DNA of 6,110 nucleotides from an uncultured Porphyromonas sp. (GTDB taxonomy: Bacteria > Bacteroidota > Bacteroidia > Bacteroidales > Porphyromonadaceae): positions 1 through 6,110 of the forward strand of contig URKO01000086.1 in NCBI GenBank assembly GCA_900548415.1. The letters are read 5' to 3'. The notes under the pieces are model-generated. The model had not been told where the DNA came from. It searched no databases and saw only the letters and a list, made by a program, of their open reading frames with translations. Both the position numbers and the translations under genes were made by a program. Positions 1-6,110 of this stretch are shown here, piece by piece. Every line of letters starts with the position of its first letter. Within the stretch, counting starts at the first letter, position 1.

Positions 1-2334
<2,334 letters not shown>

Positions 2335-2338
<4 letters not shown>

Positions 2339-2955
2339 TGTGCTAGTCGCTCTTTTTGTTTGGCAGCACGAATCTCTAGATTGGTGCGCATGATCTTTTG
2401 CGAAGCCTTGGAGAGACTCTCCTCATCCTCTAGATAACGCTTGATCTTGAGTATAGCGTCTTTGTAGCCGGGGATCTGAACCTTCTCAAAGAGGTTGACC
2501 TTTTGCGTAGTCTTACGACGAGCATACTCGAGATACTCTAGCTTGAGATTGAGAAACTCTGCCTCGATGCCCAGCGTGGCTAGTGCCTTGAGTAGCTCGA
2601 CGCCCTGAGCAAACCAGGAGGGATGGCTAAAGAGACTAAAAGGCTTCACCTCGTAGTCTATATTGTCTAGCACAGGGACGATGACTCCGGCTATCTTCTT
2701 TGTCGATAGCTTGACATCGGTGACGCTGACCAGCGTAGGGTCAAACTCGTCCCACAGAGCCACCATATCCTGGTAGCCCTGTATGCCCTGCTCTAGCTGC
2801 TCATTGAGAGTATCTATCTCACGGCGAGCTTTCTTGACCTCTAGACGGAGGGCACTCTCCTTGCTCTTGATCGTGGGCAGGGTGCGCTCTCGCATCTTAA
2901 GCTGTTTCTGCTGCTGCTGTAGCGAGGTCTTGTTGTACTGAAACTTGATCGCCAT
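2335..2955 (-). CDS. ntpD: V-type ATPase subunit D (central rotor axle)
   Basis: Subunit D is the long helical hairpin that rotates inside the A3B3 head and passes torque to the membrane ring. The 206 residues match the family in length and plan. An N-terminal helix opens with FQYNKTSL and a Gln-rich run (13-16) and continues to about residue 65. A less regular middle follows (about 70-115). A C-terminal helix carries ARRKTTQKVNLFEKVQIPGY (145-164), which corresponds to the conserved R-R-x-V-N-x-L-E-x-V-x-I-P signature of subunit D. The tail, from about 165 to the end, is highly charged and helical. The gene lies 8 bases after ntpB and overlaps ntpI by 4, so it is internal to the operon. It is preceded by GGGAGAGAG, the only clear Shine-Dalgarno-like run in the window. 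No subunit F gene adjoins it, although F is D's usual partner in archaeal and Enterococcus operons. Confidence 0.95.
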
Positions 2956-2966
2956 CTCTCTCCCTA
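2956..2966 (-). promoter_or_regulatory. Shine-Dalgarno-like site of ntpD overlapping the ntpB stop
   Basis: On the minus strand the bases read TAGGGAGAGAG and then ATG. The TAG is the ntpB stop codon, and GGGAG sits 4 bases before the ntpD start. The ribosome site therefore lies against the upstream stop, which fits re-initiation or coupled translation of D after B. The other leaders here are A-rich and lack such a motif. Confidence 0.5.
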
Positions 2967-4304
2967 AGCTTTGTCGACCTTACTATCTGTAGGCCAATAC
3001 TTATCCACAAGACTCTGACGTATGCTCACCTCGGCGGGTGTGAAGTACTTGGCAAAGAGACTCCACGCATGGTCAAGCATCTCGGTCGTGTTGAGGTTGA
3101 CGTCGATAGCTAGGAGGTCGTTGGCATAGTCCTTAGCGAAGTCCAGCGTACGCTGGTCGTAGTCTGTCAGGTCAAAACCGTTCTCCAGCTTGGTCTGAGC
3201 ATTGGCCGCATCGGCATAGAGACGTACACCTGCATTCATCACCTGTGGGTGGTCTTCGCGAGTCTTCTTACCGATGACTAGCTGCTTCAGACGAGAGAGC
3301 GAGCGGAAGGGGTCTACGATCACCTTACCGATGGAGGAGTCACGACGCAGATAGAGCTGACCCTCGGTGATGTAACCCGTATTATCAGGCACAGCGTGCG
3401 TGATGTCGCCGCCCGAGAGGGTCGTCACAGCGATGATCGTGATGGAGCCTCCGTCGGGGAACTGCACCGCCTTCTCATAGATCTTAGCCAAGTCGGAGTA
3501 GAGTGAGCCTGGCATGGAGTCCTTAGAGGGGATCTGGTCCATACGGTTCGAGACGATCGAGAGCGCATCGGCGTAGTTGGTCATATCGGTCAGGAGGACC
3601 AGCACCTTCTCATGCTTCTGCACGGCAAAGTACTCAGCAGCCGACAGAGCCATATCGGGGATCAGTAGACGCTCCACAGAGGGGTCTTCGGTCGTATTGA
3701 TAAAGCTCACGATACGATCCAGAGCTCCCGCATTGCTAAAGGTCTTCTTATAGTAAAGGTAGTCATCGTTCGTCAGACCCATACCACCGAGGATGATCTT
3801 GTCGCTCTCGGCACGGAGTGCTACGAGTGCCATCACCTCGTTAAAGGGTTGGTCAGGGTCTGCAAAGAATGGGATCTTCTGTCCCGTCACGAGTGTGTTG
3901 TTGAGGTCGATACCTGCGATACCAGTGGCGATTAGCTCAGAGGGCTGGTCACGACGCACAGGATTGACCGAGGGACCGCCAATCTCTACATCCTCGCCCT
4001 CTAGCTGTGGACCGCCATCGATAGGCTCCCCGTAAGCGTTGAAGAAGCGCCCCGCCAATTGGTCGCTCACCTTGAGAGCAGGAGCCTCACCGAGGAAGAT
4101 AACCTCAGCATTGGTTGGGATGCCCTCAGTGCCTGCGAAGACCTGTAGAGTCACCTCGTCATGATTGATTCTAACCACCTGAGCGAGCTTGCCATTGATC
4201 GTTGCTAGCTCATCGTTACCCACCCCCGTAGCGTGGAGCATGCAGGTAGCCTTGGTAATGTTGGTGATGCGTGTATATATCTTTTGAAAAGCTTGTGTAG
4301 CCAT
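2964..4304 (-). CDS. ntpB: V-type ATPase subunit B (non-catalytic head subunit)
   Basis: Subunit B alternates with A in the hexameric head and completes the catalytic sites from the opposite face without hydrolysing ATP itself. The 446 residues show the N-terminal beta-barrel with TEGIPTNAEVIFLG (59-72). The GGPSVNPVRR block is at 109-118, and the P-loop position is occupied by GQKIPFFADPDQPFN (141-155). This lacks the GxxxxGK[ST] signature, as expected for B, and also differs from the FSGSGLPHN version of archaeal and Enterococcus B subunits. VLVLLTDMTNYADAL (234-248) is the Walker B-like region. DPFRSLSRLK (331-340) contains Arg338, which corresponds to the arginine finger reaching into the A-subunit site (R350 in E. 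hirae NtpB). KKTREDH (346-352) follows. The SLSRLKQLVIGKKTREDH stretch resembles the Chlamydia-type B subunit as I recall it. The start MATQAFQKIYTRIT is the usual family start and has no Shine-Dalgarno motif. Confidence 0.97.
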   Translation of the reverse strand: MATQAFQKIYTRITNITKATCMLHATGVGNDELATINGKLAQVVRINHDEVTLQVFAGTEGIPTNAEVIFLGEAPALKVSDQLAGRFFNAYGEPIDGGPQLEGEDVEIGGPSVNPVRRDQPSELIATGIAGIDLNNTLVTGQKIPFFADPDQPFNEVMALVALRAESDKIILGGMGLTNDDYLYYKKTFSNAGALDRIVSFINTTEDPSVERLLIPDMALSAAEYFAVQKHEKVLVLLTDMTNYADALSIVSNRMDQIPSKDSMPGSLYSDLAKIYEKAVQFPDGGSITIIAVTTLSGGDITHAVPDNTGYITEGQLYLRRDSSIGKVIVDPFRSLSRLKQLVIGKKTREDHPQVMNAGVRLYADAANAQTKLENGFDLTDYDQRTLDFAKDYANDLLAIDVNLNTTEMLDHAWSLFAKYFTPAEVSIRQSLVDKYWPTDSKVDKA

Positions 4305-4312
4305 TGTGAGAC

Positions 4313-4340
4313 GTTAGATACTAGAGGTTAGATATTAGAG
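4313..4340 (-). repeat. 14-base tandem duplication spanning the ntpA stop and the ntpA-ntpB spacer
   Basis: Two adjacent copies read CTCTAATATCTAAC and CTCTAGTATCTAAC on the minus strand, differing at one base of 14. The match extends two more bases upstream (AC), and a degenerate third start (ACGTCT) follows. The upstream copy encodes the last residues of subunit A (Ser-Asn-Ile) and its TAA stop. The downstream copy is untranslated. Without the second copy the gap before ntpB would be 9 bases, close to the 8 bases between ntpB and ntpD, so slippage during replication is a likely origin. Confidence 0.85.
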
Positions 4341-6097
4341 GTGGCGTGCGTAGACTGCTGCTCGATCAGCTGCTCGTACTGCTGCTGGTACTTCTTGAAG
4401 TCTTCACTCTGAAACTCCGAGTAGTTCATCTGCTTGAGGTGGTTGATGAGCGTCTTGAAGAAATTGCTCACCTCGTTGAAGTCCTCAAAGTTTAAGTCCG
4501 TGTGACAGATCTTGATCACTCTGTCGAGCATATACTTCTGACGCTCTAGAGGCGTGTTGCAGTCGATATCGTCAAAGGCATCCTGCTGTAGGATCACAAA
4601 GTCTATCAGCTCAGACTTCCAGAAGGTCACGTGGTACTCTACGGGTACGCCATCATCACCGAGGATGTTGATCTGCTCTGCGATCTCCTTGCCACGCTGC
4701 ATGCGTGTTTTGATCTCGTTTACCTTGTCTAGCCAATCAGAGCCTAGGTCTGCTGTGATGTACTCCTTAAGCTCGGGGTACTCGATGTACTTAGAGTAGC
4801 TGTCTATCGGGTTGACAGCGGGGTAACGCTTACTATCGGCGCGCTCCTGCTCTAGAGCGTAGAAGCATCGAGCCACCTTCTTCGTATTCTCCGTGACAGG
4901 CTCCTTAAGGTTACCACCCGCCGGAGAGACTGTACCGATAAAGGTCACAGAGCCCGTCTCGCCATTGTTGAGATAGACGAAGCCGGCACGAGCGTAGAAG
5001 TTTGCCACGATAGCCGACAAGTCCATCGGGAATGCGTCTGGTCCAGGCAGCTCCTCTAGACGGTTAGACATCTCACGCAGTGCCTGTGCCCAGCGAGAGG
5101 TCGAGTCTGCCATGAGGAGTACTTTGAGACCCATCGAGCGGTAGTACTCAGCGATGGTCATAGCGGTGTAGACCGAGGCCTCACGAGCAGCCACTGGCAT
5201 GTTACTCGTGTTAGCGATGATGATCGTACGCTCCATCAGCTTGCGGCCCGTGTGTGGGTCTTCGAGCTCAGGGAACTCGGCAAAGATCTCCACCACCTCG
5301 TTAGCACGCTCACCGCAGGCTGCCATGATGACGATATCAGCCTCCGCCTGCTTAGAGATAGCATGCTGGAGGACCGTCTTACCCGTACCAAAAGGACCAG
5401 GGATAAAGCCCGTACCGCCCTCTACGATTGGGTTCAGCGTGTCAATGGTTCGTACGCCCGTCTCTAGAAGCTTAAAGGGACGAGGCTTCTCGCTGTAGAC
5501 CTGGATAGGCACCTTGACAGGCCAACGCTGGATCATCGTGATATCATGCTTCTTGCCCTCAGCGTCCACGATCACAGCGATCGTCTCCTCGACAGTATAC
5601 TGACCCGCCGACTTGACACTCTCAACCGTGTAGCTCCCCTCCATGACGAAAGGTACCATAATGCGGTGTGGCTGGTGATTTTCGTCCACCTGCCCCAGCC
5701 AGGAGCCAGCCTGTACCGTGTCGCCCGCCTTAGCAATAGGCGTAAAGTCCCACTTCTTTGCAGTGTCTAGTGGGTGGGTGTAGTCACCTCGCTTGAGGAA
5801 GACACCATCCATCTTGTCTAGGTCGTGCTGCAGACCATCATAGTTCTTGGAGAGCATACCTGGTCCCAGAGTCACCTCGAGCATGTGCCCAGTGAAAGAG
5901 ACCTTGTCGCCCACCTTCATACCACGAGTACTCTCGAAGACCTGTACATATACGCTTGCACCGATCACCTTGATTACCTCGCTCATCAGCTCCACCCCGC
6001 GTACGGTGATGTAGCATATTTCATTTTGCGATACGGGACCATCGACCTCTACCGTGACGAGGTTAGAGACGATTCCTTTTACCACACCGTTTGTCAT
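4328..6097 (-). CDS. ntpA: V-type ATPase subunit A (catalytic head subunit)
   Basis: Subunit A binds and hydrolyses (or makes) ATP in the A3B3 head. Its 589 residues match the family's usual length. An N-terminal beta-barrel (about 1-70) is followed by the bulge domain peculiar to V/A-type A subunits (about 110-195), which ends in QRWPVKVP (190-197). This domain distinguishes it from F-type beta. The P-loop is GPFGTGKT (234-241) with Lys240 and Thr241. The catalytic glutamate is Glu263 in ACGERANE (260-267). The Walker B strand is VLLMADSTSRWAQALREMS (326-344), with Asp331. The block ELPGPDAFP (349-357) and the SPAGG motif (391-395) follow. The helical C-terminal domain ends in a Gln-rich tail (570-581). 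All catalytic residues are present, so the enzyme should be active. The start MTNGVVKGIVSNLVTVEVDG fits the barrel's first strand. It is the first of five co-directional genes here; the operon probably begins further right with stalk genes such as subunit E. Confidence 0.98.
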   Translation of the reverse strand: MTNGVVKGIVSNLVTVEVDGPVSQNEICYITVRGVELMSEVIKVIGASVYVQVFESTRGMKVGDKVSFTGHMLEVTLGPGMLSKNYDGLQHDLDKMDGVFLKRGDYTHPLDTAKKWDFTPIAKAGDTVQAGSWLGQVDENHQPHRIMVPFVMEGSYTVESVKSAGQYTVEETIAVIVDAEGKKHDITMIQRWPVKVPIQVYSEKPRPFKLLETGVRTIDTLNPIVEGGTGFIPGPFGTGKTVLQHAISKQAEADIVIMAACGERANEVVEIFAEFPELEDPHTGRKLMERTIIIANTSNMPVAAREASVYTAMTIAEYYRSMGLKVLLMADSTSRWAQALREMSNRLEELPGPDAFPMDLSAIVANFYARAGFVYLNNGETGSVTFIGTVSPAGGNLKEPVTENTKKVARCFYALEQERADSKRYPAVNPIDSYSKYIEYPELKEYITADLGSDWLDKVNEIKTRMQRGKEIAEQINILGDDGVPVEYHVTFWKSELIDFVILQQDAFDDIDCNTPLERQKYMLDRVIKICHTDLNFEDFNEVSNFFKTLINHLKQMNYSEFQSEDFKKYQQQYEQLIEQQSTHATSNI

Positions 6098-6110
6098 TGT
6101 ATCTATTATT
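6098..6110 (-). promoter_or_regulatory. A/T-rich leader of ntpA, cut by the window edge
   Basis: The thirteen bases before the ntpA start read AATAATAGATACA on the minus strand. They are A-rich without a Shine-Dalgarno motif, matching the ntpK leader and the Bacteroidota habit of unstructured A-rich start regions. Too little is visible to tell whether this is an intergenic leader inside the operon or the operon's 5' end. Confidence 0.4.

Noticed and set aside
2905..2917. CAG repeat near the start of ntpD as a phase-variable microsatellite
   Set aside because: It is only four consecutive Gln codons within a Gln-rich helix. A trinucleotide change would not shift the frame, and the run is too short to suggest slippage switching.
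4305..4327. Possible hidden small gene or degraded subunit F gene between ntpA and ntpB
   Set aside because: The gap is only 23 bases and is fully explained by the tandem repeat and a short leader.
5199..5498. A 99-codon open frame on the plus strand inside ntpA, and a second overlapping frame at 5252-5467
   Set aside because: Both lie antisense to the most conserved catalytic part of subunit A, resemble no known family, and are explained by the base composition of the coding strand.
4328..6097. Assignment as F-type ATP synthase alpha/beta subunits
   Set aside because: Subunit A carries the bulge domain absent from F-type beta, and the downstream B, D, I and duplicated K subunits are all V/A-type.

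Overview
The window holds five consecutive genes of one V/A-type (rotary) ATPase operon, all on the minus strand. In transcription order they are ntpA (catalytic subunit A), ntpB (subunit B), ntpD (central-stalk subunit D), ntpI (membrane stator subunit I) and ntpK (membrane rotor proteolipid). Four genes are complete. ntpK runs off the left edge (base 1) with 157 codons visible and is probably missing only its last few residues. There are no RNA genes, mobile elements, CRISPR arrays or convincing terminators, and no gene-free stretch longer than 37 bases.

Layout: bases 6098-6110 are the A/T-rich leader of ntpA. ntpA occupies 4328-6097. A 23-base gap containing a 14-base tandem duplication leads to ntpB (2964-4304). 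An 8-base gap with a purine-rich Shine-Dalgarno-like run leads to ntpD (2335-2955). ntpD overlaps ntpI (509-2338) by four bases (ATGA). A 37-base A/T-rich leader precedes ntpK (1-471). The tight spacing and single direction support one transcript whose promoter lies beyond the right edge.

The genes build one machine. A and B form the A3B3 head, where nucleotide binds and is hydrolysed or made. D is the axle that turns inside the head. K forms the ion-carrying membrane ring. I carries the ion half-channels and anchors the stator. The K sequence keeps every residue position known to bind Na+ in the Enterococcus hirae enzyme (with Ser for Thr at one), so a Na+-coupled enzyme is the favoured inference. 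The sequence does not say whether it works mainly as a pump or as a synthase.

Organism: the A-B-D-I-K order, without F or C genes next to A/B, is the arrangement known from Bacteroidota, Chlamydiae and spirochaetes. It differs from the archaeal/Enterococcus arrangement. A/T-rich leaders lacking Shine-Dalgarno motifs before ntpA, ntpB and ntpK, in a genome of roughly 50% G+C, suggest Bacteroidota. A Porphyromonas-like species is plausible, but that is an inference from recall and not a database match. I see no undescribed system here. The items worth a second look are details of the ion-path residues, the tandem repeat and the minimal subunit set.
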